Part shown: piece by piece, positions 12,799-24,550 of the stretch
Layout: each line of letters starts with the position of its first letter
How positions within the stretch are numbered: position 1 is the stretch's first letter
Assembly (NCBI GenBank): GCA_028532985.1
Contig: JANCIK010000008.1
Span: forward strand, 1,736,001 to 1,800,000
Length of the DNA stretch: 64,000 nucleotides
Source of the DNA: Stropharia rugosoannulata
Taxonomy: Eukaryota; Basidiomycota; Agaricomycetes; Agaricales; Strophariaceae
Direction of reading: 5' to 3'
Program-made: the position numbers and the translations under genes
Notes under the pieces: generated by a model
The model's database searches: none
The model's input: only the letters and a program-made list of their open reading frames with translations
Told to the model about the DNA's origin: nothing

Positions 12799-13575
12799 TT
12801 ACTGATGGAGGGCCCATTTAATAGTTTGTGATTCTGTTCTCTGGCGAAAGCTAACTTGGTGTCTTGGGAGCATGAGGGTGTGTAGGCGGGGTACCGCACT
12901 AGCCGGTAGACTGGCAATGCGCTCCAGATCCACGTCAGATACGTTTAACTGGAGTGAGCCCCAACGCTCAGAAAATGGAATGAGTACGTCAAGTACAGTA
13001 TCGAGACATGTGATTCTTTGACGTCCGCTTGGCTTCCGCATATATAAGGTGATATCCAGAGTGCAATCACCGGAGCGATTGAGCCATTCAAACAAGGCTT
13101 CTGCTCTTTGCTTGGTTACCCTGTTTATAAGTTTGACTTGTGCCGGAGATCTTCTCGCCTCGTTCAACGTGACCCAAATGGTAGGGATATGAATGTACAC
13201 AGATGCCCAAAGCATAGGCGTGTTTAGAGCCACGGATCTCCAATGGTGGCAGATCTGCGTAAGCAATAAAGGGCATTCCTGTGTCTTCATGACGGCTCCA
13301 TGATGGAGAGGTAAACCGCTTAAAAATATTTCTTGAAGGACATCGGTGGGAAGATGATTGATGGGCGCAATTATGGATTTGTACTTTGCAATCTGGTTTT
13401 GAAGCAATAACTGTCGTTGGTTAAGTTGAGCCATCTCTACATGCAATGCATCGATCTTTTCCTGCAGAGTAAGGGACTCCTGATGGTCGTCGTCCAAGAG
13501 GGCGTAGGTCTGTGATAGAGTAGCGTCGCTGACATTGTGCGTGGCTTGATAGGATGCAAAGTTTGAGTTAACCAT
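12799..13575 (-). pseudogene. F-box protein, 3'-truncated copy (258 codons)
   Basis: Paralogue of the 566-codon F-box gene at 22065-23765. It keeps the N-terminal coiled coil (LTLQEKIDALHVEMAQLNQRQ), the F-box (INHLPTDVLQEIFLSGLP through PMLWASVYIH) and the first part of the repeat region, then diverges right after IKWAL and stops, losing more than 300 residues of LRR-like sequence. F-box proteins are the substrate-receptor subunits of SCF ubiquitin ligases: the F-box binds Skp1 and the C-terminal part binds the target, so this copy lacks most of its target-binding part. About 700 bp of 5' flank (to about 14270) also matches that of the 22-kb paralogue, so the whole 5' half with its promoter was duplicated. 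It could still encode a short Skp1-binding protein. Confidence 0.8.
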
Positions 13576-14270
13576 GATTGCCCAAGATTAAATGTTAGGC
13601 CGGGAAAACAATGGGTAGTGAGTCAAGTTGTACTTACATATGTATCACAGTATGTAGTATTTATGCTATTACCCTAAGTACTAAATCACATCCGATCAGC
13701 TGGCTGTGCCTAGCGCCCTTTCAACCATTGAATTGAGGCAGACGCGTGTTTCACAGACGTGTGCTTCAATTGACATAAATACTGTTGCTCCGTGTTCTGC
13801 GGGTATCAATGAGTTCATGACTTTGCGCCAATGACATGACATACCACTTTCAGTCTCATGGGTGTCATTGACACTATGTATTGTCGATATCCTTCATCTC
13901 AAAAACACATACAACTGCACCTGAATCTGAAGTTACGTTACATAGGCTGGGATAGCCGAGGCCTGCCGACTCGGAGGCGCGACCGATGCGCCCTTAGGGC
14001 GCCCAACAACATTTACCGGCGGTCACCGGCACCCACACTCATCACTTGGTGTGCAGGTTCTACGCCGTTCTGTGACAGTATACATGAATCACGTTGCAGA
14101 CCTATATACAGCACCGTATCCTGCATACCACATCCCTGATACGTCAAATAATGTAAATATACAGAGATTGTGGAAGCGCGCATGATGCAGCAACGGGCGG
14201 CCGTTGTCTAAGGGTATTGTGGAAATAGTTGCATGCTTTCCCCGAAACCAACATGCAACTAACTCAACTT
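13576..14270 (-). repeat. Duplicated 5' flank of F-box gene, copy 1
   Basis: Matches 23766-24550 in order, e.g. TCCGTGTTC(t/c)GCGGG, ATTTA(c/t)TGGCGGTCACC, CATACCACATCCCTGATRCGTCAAATAATG (with differences), GCGCGCATGATG and CCAACATGCAACTA. The shared tract probably carries the promoter of both F-box genes. Confidence 0.65.
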
Positions 14271-14447
14271 ACCTGTATAAGGTGACAATTATTATTATAC
14301 ACCCTACATTCCCTTTCGTTTATTCCATATTCTCTTACTTATGACTGTAGCAACTAATAGTTGATAGTTAGTACGATCACTTCAACAGGGTAGAGCTGGA
14401 TATGCTTAACGCTGCCATTGGCAATCTAGCAGTAAACGGCTTAAAAG

Positions 14448-16154
14448 TCAGTAACTAGTGTACCTAACATAAAGATCATGACAAATCCCTGTGATGGTCG
14501 ATATAAAACGGTTATCTGGATGGTGCAACTCGAGTTTGATCGTGGGATGGTTAGCAAACTCTTGTAATATGGCGATTACTGCACCCTCAGGCCGCGGAGA
14601 ATCGTACGTGATCTGAATATACACCTGCTTCCATTGTGAAATGTGCGGAGAATGTTCCAGCTTGCGCAAAAGAAATGCCCGAAAGATATCTTCATGTACA
14701 ATTACCGCGTTAAATGCAGAAAAATCTTCTAGTAGAGGGCAAACCGGGTTGTCTATATCAATAAATCTGGCCAAGATGTCTTCGAAGGACCTAGCAGTAT
14801 CCCGGTCGTACTGGACCAAGCGAGGATTGGTCAGCAGGACTTTAAGTCGGGGACAGCAGCGGAGAACGTCTATGAGCAGGCCGGCGTGTATCTCTGAGTT
14901 CAAGGCTAAAACAGTTAGGTGTTGCGCGCTTTCTAAGAGCTTCATTATGGAGGGCAGAACGGGGCCCGAGACATCATTGCTCTGATAGAATGATTCCAAA
15001 AGTGGAGTTGTGATAAGCCCCGAAATCATTGTCTTGTACTCCCAAGCCGTCAGAAATCGTAGTCGGGGTAGCACTATGGTATCGATCACGGTGTCGGGCT
15101 CCATAATAACGAAGGTGTTGTACTCCTCAAATGAGAATTTGAGATAGACAAGGGCATGACATTGACGAAGCATCCGGATGAAGTCCCCAAAATCGTTCAC
15201 GTTCGTCAAGTACACACGGCATTCAAGGTCTGTAAGGCTTGAGCATGGAAACTGAGGCCAATATGCACGGAAGTCAAAGAATGAGAAGCCATATACTCTC
15301 CGGAGGGCGGGCGACGCGAGTAATGGCATTGGAAGCGGGCGTGTGTTGTCTTTCCGCGGCCATAGCATGTTGTTCACTGCAATTCCCTGCAGCTTCGGAA
15401 CGTCGTGGGGAGCCAATGATTGTAACAGTGTGAGTACAGGTTCCTTGTCATCCGTTGTAATATTGATTTCCTCCCATCGACAATGACAGGAAAATACCAG
15501 ATTAATAATTTCATGCCCTATTTGTAACTCTCGCAGAATAACGTGTTTGCGCGCCCGGTAGAGTTTGTGCGTCAGTTGAATGCATAGCGGTAGACCATGA
15601 GACCGGTTCAGCCATTCGCGAACTCCATCACGCTTGGAACGCAGTGCCCACTCTAGTCCGATCCCTTTCGTCGTCCAAGTAGTCTGTATGTCCACACTGA
15701 ACCTTCTCCAAAGCTCTGGTGTATGTATGGCAATATATCGCAATCCGGAGCTGATGTGGGTCAGGAGTAGTGGTACGTGCTTTCTGGACATTGATAAGTA
15801 GTGGCGTGAGTCTGAATTGGCACATGTGATGAGTATCTGCCGAATGATATCCTCTGGTACACGGCGGATAGGCGAAGTAACCCTCCTGAGTACAGTGAGT
15901 CCGTTCTGCAGTGGTACGAGGTCCTGTTTACCCTGAGAACTTCGTTCATCCAGATCATGGATCCTGCATATCTGTTCCTCATAATGCGATAGCAATATCC
16001 GAGCTACATCCAACTCGTAGTCGCTTGGTGTCCGGTTCGTGGTAAGAAGGTCACCTGGGAGAGTGTCAATGGTTGGGAGATTGTGAGTTGTTGCCATTTC
16101 CTCGAATAAAGCGGCTTGTGAATTGTTTTGTGATGGTGTGGCCGGGCGAGACAT
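14448..16154 (-). CDS. F-box protein with LRR-like C-terminal region (568 aa)
   Basis: Candidate SCF ubiquitin-ligase receptor. I chose the ATG at 16154 (MSRPATPSQN) rather than the in-frame ATG at 16289, because the 45 extra residues look like untranslated leader and the paralogue at 41724-43289 starts at a similar place. The order is: N-terminal segment with TLPGDLLTTNRTPSDYEL, a helical stretch (residues 50-70), an F-box-like domain at about 95-150 (SPIRRVPEDIIRQILITC ... LLLTHISSGLRYIAIHTPELW), then about 400 residues of leucine-rich repeat-like sequence ending DLYVRYTSY. No intron is needed. It is colinear with the gene at 41724 over its whole length and allowed me to locate the split-off 3' end of that gene. 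The target is unknown; such families are large and lineage-specific in Agaricomycetes. Confidence 0.82.
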   Translation of the reverse strand: MSRPATPSQNNSQAALFEEMATTHNLPTIDTLPGDLLTTNRTPSDYELDVARILLSHYEEQICRIHDLDERSSQGKQDLVPLQNGLTVLRRVTSPIRRVPEDIIRQILITCANSDSRHYLSMSRKHVPLLLTHISSGLRYIAIHTPELWRRFSVDIQTTWTTKGIGLEWALRSKRDGVREWLNRSHGLPLCIQLTHKLYRARKHVILRELQIGHEIINLVFSCHCRWEEINITTDDKEPVLTLLQSLAPHDVPKLQGIAVNNMLWPRKDNTRPLPMPLLASPALRRVYGFSFFDFRAYWPQFPCSSLTDLECRVYLTNVNDFGDFIRMLRQCHALVYLKFSFEEYNTFVIMEPDTVIDTIVLPRLRFLTAWEYKTMISGLITTPLLESFYQSNDVSGPVLPSIMKLLESAQHLTVLALNSEIHAGLLIDVLRCCPRLKVLLTNPRLVQYDRDTARSFEDILARFIDIDNPVCPLLEDFSAFNAVIVHEDIFRAFLLRKLEHSPHISQWKQVYIQITYDSPRPEGAVIAILQEFANHPTIKLELHHPDNRFISTITGICHDLYVRYTSY

Positions 16155-16289
16155 GTTTTCTGTTGCAAGAAAGATCGAGGTTGAAGGTTGGGCTGGTGGA
16201 ACATGGTGACCAGACTTCACACCCAGTGAGAAATGCCGAAAACCGCGCCAAACAACACTAACATTATCCAACTGTACCCAACACGACAT

Positions 16290-18300
16290 AACCAGGCAAA
16301 ACCAATCACATATTGCTTTGAAAGTGTCTCAAATACAACCAAACCTGAGTAAACTATTCAGAACCTCACCTTTGCCTCGCCTACAACTCCCCCAAGCTCC
16401 TCCGATCCGATCCTCTACAACTTTGACAGACTCTCAAATTAGTATTACATAATGTCATTCTCAACGTCATCATACTAAGTAGTGCAAATTATACCGAGCT
16501 TGCGGAGCGCACTGAAGCGCCACCGTAACACGCTGACACTCACTGTACCCTATCAAGTGAAGCCATTACCGGGCAAGTTGAAGGCAAGTCTCAGCAGCCT
16601 GTTGGCAGCCAGGGGCCTGCAGTGGGACTGGCAATTGTATAACTTTGGTATCACTCTCTGTGTGTTCATATATATTTTGAGTACTTGAGTGATTGTGCTA
16701 CCTTGGAGGCTCTAAGAGTGAACTTAATAGTTATAGGGCTGCCTGGGAATGAAATTGCCTTTGAGATTTCCCCAAAGTCTCAGTTTCAACTCAGTCTGCA
16801 CGCGACGCGCGTATGGAAAGCACGTGATTGATCAAATGCTTCGCCCAAAGTTACTAGGACTCGGAATCTGCTCCCTGTCTCACTTCTTCCTCTCCAACCA
16901 CCACATTATTACCATCGTACGTGCCCAGCTGACGTGCCAGCATTTCTCTACACATCCATAGTGCAACCAAGATATGTTACAAGGTCAGTAACTGTAACAC
17001 GTCGTGACTCGGCCGCAGTTGGGCCATGGCTCGTAATTGCCTAGTACGCAGCTAAAGTGCCGCGGTTCACCCCCGAGGAATATGCAAGCGACAGGTGTCC
17101 CAGTCATCAAAGTATACACCCCAGAATTACCTTGAAGAGTCTATAGGTATGATAATAAGTGCCTATATGCGCACTCTTGTTGGTCTAATACCTGTTTAGA
17201 GCCGAAGATCATGCTTATCTCGGGCCCGGATTGGTAAAGGTAAGTATGCTCAATTTAACGGTACTTTCAGAAGCTAATTGTTGAATCATGGGGAAAGCAT
17301 GTGGCGAGGAAAAGTTCGTAGTCGGTAAGTGTTCCACAAGTTAAACAGAACAATTTTTAATTTCCTCCTTTGAATTAGGAAGGTGCAGTCTGACATCGCT
17401 GGTTGGACTTAGTATATGTGCGTATATGCTCTATCTCCTTTCATTTTTTATATTCATGAAACAGTTTCTAATAGAAAGCACTACCGGAAATTCAAGCAGG
17501 GATCAGCAGCAATTTGAGCAGGGATCAGGCAGAGGGTCTGGCGGCAGGAGGATGTATGCAATCAGGATGGGGAAAGAAGGTTTGTGGAGCATGTCGATGT
17601 ACTAGTAGACAGGGTATGGGTCCATGTTATTAGGCAGTATCCAATAAATGTGGTTTATCTTGGTTTTCTCTCGTTATTTATGGTTCAATTCTAGCTGGAT
17701 TAAATAGACTAAAAACACAATTTATGGGTTTGCTGTCGTTTTTTATGGTTTCACGCGGTTTGACAAAATGTTGTGTCTGGTTTTGTGAGGTTATTTCTTC
17801 GGCCAAACAAAATCGACCTACAAACGGATTGCCAAACCGTACTCGCACATTTCGTGAGGCTTGGCAGTGTTTGCTTTAGTTTTTTCTCGTTTTTGGCATT
17901 TCTCACTGGGCTTCACAGACAGGCGTGTGACACCGTATCAATTATGTGATATACATAGTTCTCTTGATTTACATTTATGTTGGTGTTCAAATATATACCT
18001 TAATAACATGTATACGGAGGCTCGACGGATGCACATCGCTACGTACCTCATACTCGGAATGACATAGCTTAGGTACGTGTTTCACGCCCGCTCAGCCCCA
18101 TCCGCACGCCATCATTTTACTACCTGCCGAGCGGCCTGGGGGTGTAGAGAGAAGTAGACGGCTTAAAGTGAGCGAGACCGGCGTTGCCAGTGCGGGGAAC
18201 GAGTTGATGGAAAGGTGATATCAAGTAGTAGGGCGCATATAACAGAAGAATCATAATGTGTGATATTATGCGGGAGCTGGCGAGGACAGGCGGTGCATGT
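16290..18300. other. Intergenic; no supportable gene
   Basis: Region upstream of the F-box gene. About 17640-17900 has recurring TTTATGGTTT/GGTTTT words on an AT-rich background. The 16-nt word CCCAGTGAGAAATGCC near 16225 recurs inverted near 17890. A hairpin-containing stretch near 16494-16545 is discussed under rejected items. No domain-bearing frame. Confidence 0.4.
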
Positions 18301-19094
18301 GGTGATAAATGATGCAGATAATTCAAGTTGTGCAAGACTGGAGACTACGTGGAGCGGGCGCGGCGGACAGTGCGTTGACGACAAGTCCGGGCAAGGATAA
18401 TAGGCGGATCAGAATGCACTATGTATAGTTCGGGGGTGGAGATGTGCGCTCCGGGAGCGTCAGGGAGATGGCGTGATATGTGGTGAACGGTTGCATTTCT
18501 CTGTTAGAATAAAGGGGAGATAGGAGAATAGTGAACGTGTGAGAGTGTGAGAGGGTATGAGAGCGCGAGAGGGTGGCAGGGTGGGTGTACTGCGTACTGC
18601 GCAGGTACTCGCGACCCGCCCCAGTTAGCATTACTGCGAATAGGATTTGCTAACCACAGGGACCACAGTTTTGCCTTCCTTCTCGCAGACAGTCAGCAGT
18701 ATCAGTGGTATTGAGCGAACGAGCTGTCACCGTCGACCAAGTACCATTATGTCCGCAGATTGCTCAGTCCAACAGTCCAACAATGCATACACTGGCCAAT
18801 AACTTCCCAGATAAGACATGTGAATAGTCGCACCATTATTGGCCAAGGTAGAGGAGTATGACACAAGTCAGCCCAAAGATTGCTCAGAGTCGGAGGATCA
18901 TCGGCGTGAGCGTCGACGTTTGGTCGACGTCAACAGTCAGCAGCGGCTGAGGTCATCACAACCCCGATGACGTGAGCATGCCGCGCGGGCCGAGGCAGGG
19001 GATGACACAGCCCCACACCCGATATGGCAGGTGCTCGGGCGTTCTCGAAACTTCGCCCCTCTTCACCGCCGTTCACGCAGCATCCACGCGCCTC

Positions 19095-19135
19095 GGCGTC
19101 GGGATACGTGGCGCGCGTCAGCATAGCGTATATAA
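19095..19135 (+). promoter_or_regulatory. Core promoter of small gene 1
   Basis: TATATAA at 19129-19135 lies 172 bp before the ATG. Just upstream is CGGCGTCGGGATACGTGGCG (19095-19114), with an ACGTG core, kept in all three paralogues at nearly the same distance. Confidence 0.6.
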
Positions 19136-19300
19136 CCCCGCACTTCTACTCTCCTCGATCCCCATTCCGAGTCAGATACTCCTGCGCTCAGACTCTCTTA
19201 CCGACTTGCTTCTGCATAAACAAACAGTCGCCTCTTAATCCAACCGGGCTATCACCCAAACCACCCAATCACCCAACCTAAACCACAAAGCAAAGCAGCA

Positions 19301-19882
19301 ATGTCGTCCCCCATTGCCATCCCCCGCCGCGCCGTCTCCCCCGCCTCTGACCGCATATCCATGGCCGCTTCCCCATCTTCGCCTTCCGCGCTCTACGTCC
19401 CCGTTCACCGCCGCTCGTCCTCTACGTCGGGCTCACTCCCATCCTCTTCGCCCCGCGCCTCTTCCTCACCCCTGCCACCCACTCATGCCAAACTACAACC
19501 CCACTCGCGCATATATTCCCCAGCCGCTCTGCTGGCACTCCAACCACCCGCACTGACACCCGCGTTCAAAGCCGAGATCCAAGCACGCATTAGCGCTGCG
19601 TGCCCTGAAGTCCTCGCGAATGCGCGTGTCAGGAAGAGCGCTGCGTTCCGTATGCGCAGGGAGAAGGGTCTCGCAGGGCCTCAACCAACTATCTCATCAA
19701 ACCAGACGACGAATACCTCTCCCGCGGCAGTAGACATCCCGGCGACGCCTGTACGGCCTGCACCAAGGCGCACGCGTCCCGCTGGTAGAGGCCCCGAGCG
19801 CAGGCGCGCTGGACTCCAGCTCGCGGATAACTGGCGCGTCCCCGCTCGAGCTACCGTGGCCGCACCCGTCGCCGTGCTATGA
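19301..19882 (+). CDS. Small Pro/Ser/Arg-rich protein with candidate eIF4E-binding motif, paralogue 1 (193 aa)
   Basis: Intronless gene with a typical fungal start (AGCAGCAATGTCG). The product is low-complexity and basic. Three islands are held in all three local paralogues: YVPVHRR (32-38), the segment HSRIYSPAALLAL (68-80), and a basic C-terminal half with RKSAAFRMRR and an NWRV motif. Y72-SPAA-L77-L78 fits YxxxxLPhi, the element by which eIF4G and 4E-BP-type repressors bind the dorsal face of eIF4E. From this I infer a possible cap-binding-protein partner that modulates translation; this is motif-level inference only. An acidic or helical context typical of many such motifs is absent, while a helix-like segment (TPAFKAEIQARISAA) follows. 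No signal peptide or membrane segment. The promoter is duplicated with the gene. Confidence 0.72.
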   Translation: MSSPIAIPRRAVSPASDRISMAASPSSPSALYVPVHRRSSSTSGSLPSSSPRASSSPLPPTHAKLQPHSRIYSPAALLALQPPALTPAFKAEIQARISAACPEVLANARVRKSAAFRMRREKGLAGPQPTISSNQTTNTSPAAVDIPATPVRPAPRRTRPAGRGPERRRAGLQLADNWRVPARATVAAPVAVL

Positions 19883-20109
19883 TGCACCCATACGTCCCCA
19901 TATACCACCCCTTCTTCGTCTTTTGCATTGCTCATAAACACCAACGTTATACATCACGATTCACCTTCATCTTCATCTCATCCATCGCATCTCATCGCAT
20001 TAACTAAACACACATAACTCGCATATCTATCGTAAATACTATACACATTGCCGTAGTAGTTAGATTAATTGTATTTGTATTGCATCCCCTCGTATGTCAT
20101 AATTTAAAT

Positions 20110-22064
20110 CAATCCATCACATACAATCAAACATATAATCCCGTGAGCTGAGAAGCACATAACACAACCCATAACTGTATATTATAGGTCATGGAAGCTC
20201 ACGCTTTTCTTCGCGCATTTCAAAGTTGATCCGCTTCCAAGCTCCTCATATGAAAGCAACTAGTACACCACCGAACTATACCCCTGAGGCCAACTATCAC
20301 TGCCGCCAATTCATATACAAAGTTTCGTTCTAATACCGTGGCCACGTCTTGGACATGAACTTGTTCAGTCCAAACGCAAATAAACGCACGCACTACCTTG
20401 AGGAGGCCGCTGTGCGCGTAAGCATCAACGGCGCGTTCGGGTTCAATATCAAATTAGGGCATGCTGAAGAGGTGGAGGATCATCAGAGCGCGGAGGAGAA
20501 CAAGGGTCATGGCCGATAGAGGCATCCGCGCGGCGACTGAGATCTGAGAGTCTGAACAGCTGCTGGAAGACCTGTGTACAGAGCGGGGGTCGGGTATGAC
20601 TTGAAAGGTTACCGTGCCATACTGCCGCGAAAAATTCATACATTTCCTCTGGTTCACCGCCCCGCCCCTCCGTCGACAGTACGGGTCAGTCTTTCCCACA
20701 AATATCAGTAGCACGCTGCTGACCTCTTTCGACTTGCAGATTGCCGAGTCTGTAGTAGCGCAGATGCAATCCTATGCGAGCGGTGCAAAACGGATGACAG
20801 GAAAGGGAAACAGCTAGTGAAAAGGACGGCAGGGAGAAGGAGCACCTCGTATTTCGCTAGGTTATCGCAAGGGCAAACAAGAACAAGTGGCGGAAGGACG
20901 GCGCGGAGATGTAACGTTCTCTGAATTGGCTGATGCGCACTGGGTCATTGGGTCCCCGCAGGGACAGGATGTATGACCAACTGCAATGGGTAGGGAACGA
21001 GACGGAGTATACTTGTGAGAGACAGGGGAGCTGGGACGGCGAGTGACTGCAGCAGGCCGAAGACGAGCGGGGGGTGGGGAACAGACGAAGAGATGGGGGG
21101 ACCAAAGCGACGTAACGGCACAGGGACTGCGGTGCGTGTTCGAGGCGGCGGATTGAGGTGACTGGCATGATTATTATAAGTGAGACGGGACGCGGGGAGG
21201 ACAGTTTGGAGCATGGTGGGTCAGCGCGACGTGACGCGGGTGCAGAAGTGCATGCTAGCACTTACGGGGTGCAGGAAAGCAGGATGGGAGGTCGGGTGGA
21301 GCGCGACCGGCCATTCACGGCGCTCTGTGCGAGTATTGTGGGGCCGCTGGAATAAGGCGAGAAGAGACAACGTGTTCTGGGTATTTCTTCGGAGAGTGGA
21401 GTGTAGGTGTGGCAGCGCTAGTGTCCTAGAGGAGAGAATTTTGGTGCGTGTCGCAACATAGGGGCGCAAGAGTGAATGGGAATGCTGGCTGCAATATCTG
21501 GTTCTGTGGCCAATTGACGGGGTAGGAAACTAGGGTGGAATGGAAACGGGGAGATGAGGAAGCAATCAAGAGATATTGACACGGGCGTGCTTGTGAGGAG
21601 CGCACAAGCACGTCTATTTGCCAATAGACATGACTTGCGGGTCGTACGTGGCGCAGAATGAGATGCAATTCAAGAGCAGGAATGATGCCCAGTGAAAATG
21701 TGCACGATTCATATCGATTCATAAATGTTCATACGTGGTGCTTAGATTTGAATATCAAAATGAGACTCCTGGACTTATGAATAGATGAGAATTGTATTCA
21801 TATCTAGTGTAGTATAGCCATATCTAACATGAATTGCATTCACATCTATTCCTATGTATTATTCTAGATATCGGACATTTCCACGGTCACCTCGTCGCTC
21901 GCTCCTCAACTTTTCAAATTCAAACTCATTTTCGTTCTTGCGTACAGACCGCGACATTATGTATGCCCGAAACGCGATTAAAAGCCAAGTATATTTAATG
22001 GCAAGACAAATAACGACCTTACTATTACATGAAGAAATGTTCCATGTCGTACATACCACCAAAT
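20110..22064. other. Intergenic; no supportable gene
   Basis: About 1.95 kb. Several frames of 80-134 codons overlap each other on both strands without domains or introns; I treat them as chance frames in GC-rich DNA (20850-21460). Confidence 0.4.
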
Positions 22065-23765
22065 TCAAATCATGGGTAAGCGTTTCCACGGCGTTTGTAC
22101 AATTCCTACGTCCACAGGGAATTTTGCTTCCGGCCCTGGTGGACGGCGAATTTGATATTTAATGTGTAGCCGTATTCCCTCCGACGCAAGCCGATCCCGT
22201 TCTCCAACGATTTGTGGGCTTTCAAAATCGGATGCACTGCACATGTATAAATACGTCAGGTTTTCCCGACGACTGTACGCAAAATGAAGTATCCCCGCAT
22301 CAGCCACCTGTGCATTGATGTCGCATTTAAAATACGATAGTTTGGGGAATAGGGTGGATGTAACTCGTTCCTTGTTGGACGTAGTACACATCATGGCTAC
22401 TAGAAAAATGTTGTCCATGTTCACCATGAATTGGCCTTGTCTAGGGTTTCCCCCGGCTCTTGGTCTTCTATTCATGGATGTATCCACATAATCGCTTTTC
22501 CTAATAACCAAGTCTGTTAGAGAGGTGCTAGAACGGGCGCATTGCAGAAAGAGATCGTAGGGTAAAGTTGTCGGATCAATAGTCAATTTCAATAGCTTCG
22601 GTGAGATACGTTGAAGAAAATCGGATATGAGTGAAGAGTCAAGGCAACTCAAATCTACATCGCACAAGGCTGGGGTATGTAGTGCATCCAGGAACAGCTG
22701 TATATCTACGCACTCGGGGGGTATGCGCATGGTAAGGGCCGTGAGATGAAGAAGAGGAATTGTAGTGGGCATTATAGAAGTTGTGCCAGCAGTAGCGCGT
22801 TGAGGATTAGTGTCGACACCGAGGTAGCGGAGTGAGTGACATCTCAGAAGAAGGTTTGCGAGATCAGCCAGAGTGAACCATGGCTTTCCGTGCCCATGAA
22901 AGCACAGTGAAGTAAAGTTGCCAAACCGAAGGGGAAACTTGGTGATATCTTCTGTAAAGGAGCTGTACGAGAGTACACGCAAACGTGGAGCATTCAAAAT
23001 ACCGCTGAGAGCCCATTTGATACTTTTTGATCTCGTGTCTATGGGTGAGGCACATCGCAGTGTTGGGAGCATGAGGGTGTGTAGGCGGGGTACCGCGCTC
23101 GCCGGTAGACTGGCAATACGTTCCAGGTCCACTTCGAATACGTTTAACTGGAGTGAGCCCCAACGCTCAGAAAATGGAATAAGTACGTCAAGTATAGTAT
23201 CGAGGCTTCTGTTCCTTCGACTTCCGAGTGTCGCCCGCATATGTAACGTGATATCCAGAGTGCAGTCCCCAGAGCGATTAAGCCACTCAAATAAGGCTTC
23301 TGCTCTTCTCTCGGCTACCCGGTCTATAACGTCGGCTACTTGTGGCGTATATTTTCTTTCGTCATTGAAGATCCAAACGGAAGGAATGTGGATGTGTAGA
23401 GATGCCCAGAGCATGGGCGTGCTTAGAGCCACGGATCTCCAGTGGTGGCAGATGTGCGTAAGCAATAAAGGGCATTCCTGCGCCTTCATGATGGCTCCAT
23501 GATGAAGGGGCAAACTTTTTAGAAATATTTCTTGAAGGACATCGGTGGGAAGATGATTGATGGGCGCAAGTATGGATCTGTACTCCGCAATCCGGGTTTG
23601 AACCAAGTTCTGTTGTTGGTTAAGTTGGGCCAGTTCTGCTTGTAGTCTATCGATCTTTTCTTGGAGAGTAAGGGACTCCTGGCGGGCGTCGTCCAAGAGG
23701 GCGTGGGTATGTGATAGGGTAGCCTCGCTGAAATTGTGCGTGGGCTCAAAGGTTGAGTTAACCAT
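22065..23765 (-). CDS. F-box protein with N-terminal coiled coil and LRR-like region (566 aa)
   Basis: Candidate substrate receptor of an SCF ubiquitin ligase. The start MVNSTFEPTH is conserved with the truncated copy at 12799-13575. The order is: a heptad-like coiled coil at about 33-64 (SLTLQEKIDRLQAELAQLNQQQ), the F-box at about 68-120 (INHLPTDVLQEIFLKSLP ... HHWRSVALSTPMLW), then LRR-like repeats rich in spaced Leu (e.g. NLLLRCHSLRYLGV, LTDLVIRKSDYV) to about residue 510, and a short basic tail. Intronless and open throughout. It belongs to a different F-box subfamily from the genes at 14448 and 41724. The 5' flank to about 24550 is shared with the truncated copy. The substrate is unknown. 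Confidence 0.82.
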   Translation of the reverse strand: MVNSTFEPTHNFSEATLSHTHALLDDARQESLTLQEKIDRLQAELAQLNQQQNLVQTRIAEYRSILAPINHLPTDVLQEIFLKSLPLHHGAIMKAQECPLLLTHICHHWRSVALSTPMLWASLHIHIPSVWIFNDERKYTPQVADVIDRVAERRAEALFEWLNRSGDCTLDITLHMRATLGSRRNRSLDTILDVLIPFSERWGSLQLNVFEVDLERIASLPASAVPRLHTLMLPTLRCASPIDTRSKSIKWALSGILNAPRLRVLSYSSFTEDITKFPLRFGNFTSLCFHGHGKPWFTLADLANLLLRCHSLRYLGVDTNPQRATAGTTSIMPTTIPLLHLTALTMRIPPECVDIQLFLDALHTPALCDVDLSCLDSSLISDFLQRISPKLLKLTIDPTTLPYDLFLQCARSSTSLTDLVIRKSDYVDTSMNRRPRAGGNPRQGQFMVNMDNIFLVAMMCTTSNKERVTSTLFPKLSYFKCDINAQVADAGILHFAYSRRENLTYLYMCSASDFESPQIVGERDRLASEGIRLHIKYQIRRPPGPEAKFPVDVGIVQTPWKRLPMI

Positions 23766-24550
23766 GACCGTCTGATTTCAAATGTTAGGTCGGGAAAGCA
23801 AAGGGAAGTGAGTGGGTCGACCTGTATTTAAGTATATTCCGCGGTATTTATGCTATCTTGACACACCAGCCTACCATTGACAGACTGTGCCTGACAGCCT
23901 CTCAGCCATTGATTTATGTATGTAGATATACAGTCCCATACGCTTCAATTGATCAAGATTTGACATATAGGCTATTTCTCCGTGTTCCGCGGGACCACTG
24001 ACAATGGGAGGTTACAATACAATTTATAACTCTGTGCCATTGAAATGACATGCCTGGATGTCCTTGACACTAATACTTGTCGAGCATGGTTGCTTTTCAG
24101 TATCTATCATTTCAAAAATACATATACTCTATAAGTACAACGGCACCTGAATCTGATGTTCCATGACGTATTAGACGGGGAGAGCCGAGCCCTGCCGAGG
24201 CGCGACCAATGCTCGCTTTAGGATGTCCAACAACATCATTTACTGGCGGTCACCCTCACACATCACTCGGTGCGTAGGTTCCACGATGTTCTGTCACAGT
24301 ATATCTGAAGCATGTTGCAGACATATATACTGCACCCTATTATACATACCACATCCCTGATGCGTCAAATAATGTTAAAAAAAATGCAGAGACTGTGACG
24401 TAAAATGAAGTGCATATCACTTAAGCGCGCATGATGATGTAGGATCAGACAGTCGTTGTCTAAGAGTATTGTTGCCGTATGGGCTCAGCAACTGTGGAGA
24501 TGGTGGGAGACATTTCCAGCAGCCAACATGCAACTAGCTCAACTCGGGTG
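23766..24550 (-). repeat. Duplicated 5' flank of F-box gene, copy 2
   Basis: Colinear with 13576-14270; see that entry for shared words. It includes the presumed promoter of the intact F-box gene. No single TATA box could be chosen with confidence. Confidence 0.65.

Larger units (their letters stand above)
18310..20100 (+). repeat. Segmental duplication unit, copy 1 (promoter block + small Pro/Ser-rich gene)
   Basis: Colinear with 26820-30690 (interrupted there by a Helitron) and, in its 3' two-thirds, with 34050-35900. Shared landmarks are CGGCGGACAGTGCGTTGACG at 18361 (also 26851), GGCAGGGTGGGTGTACTGCG, the CGGCGTCGGGATAC block, the TATA box, the whole gene, and the trailing TTAATTGTATTTGTATTG. 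Confidence 0.75.

Noticed and set aside
16494..16545. Possible third Helitron end (CCGAG followed by GC-rich pairing segments)
   Set aside because: The CGCTATG tail and a clear hairpin are missing; similarity is too weak.
20850..21470. Overlapping frames of 80-134 codons on both strands
   Set aside because: GC-rich DNA with open frames in several phases at once; no conserved motif or start context.
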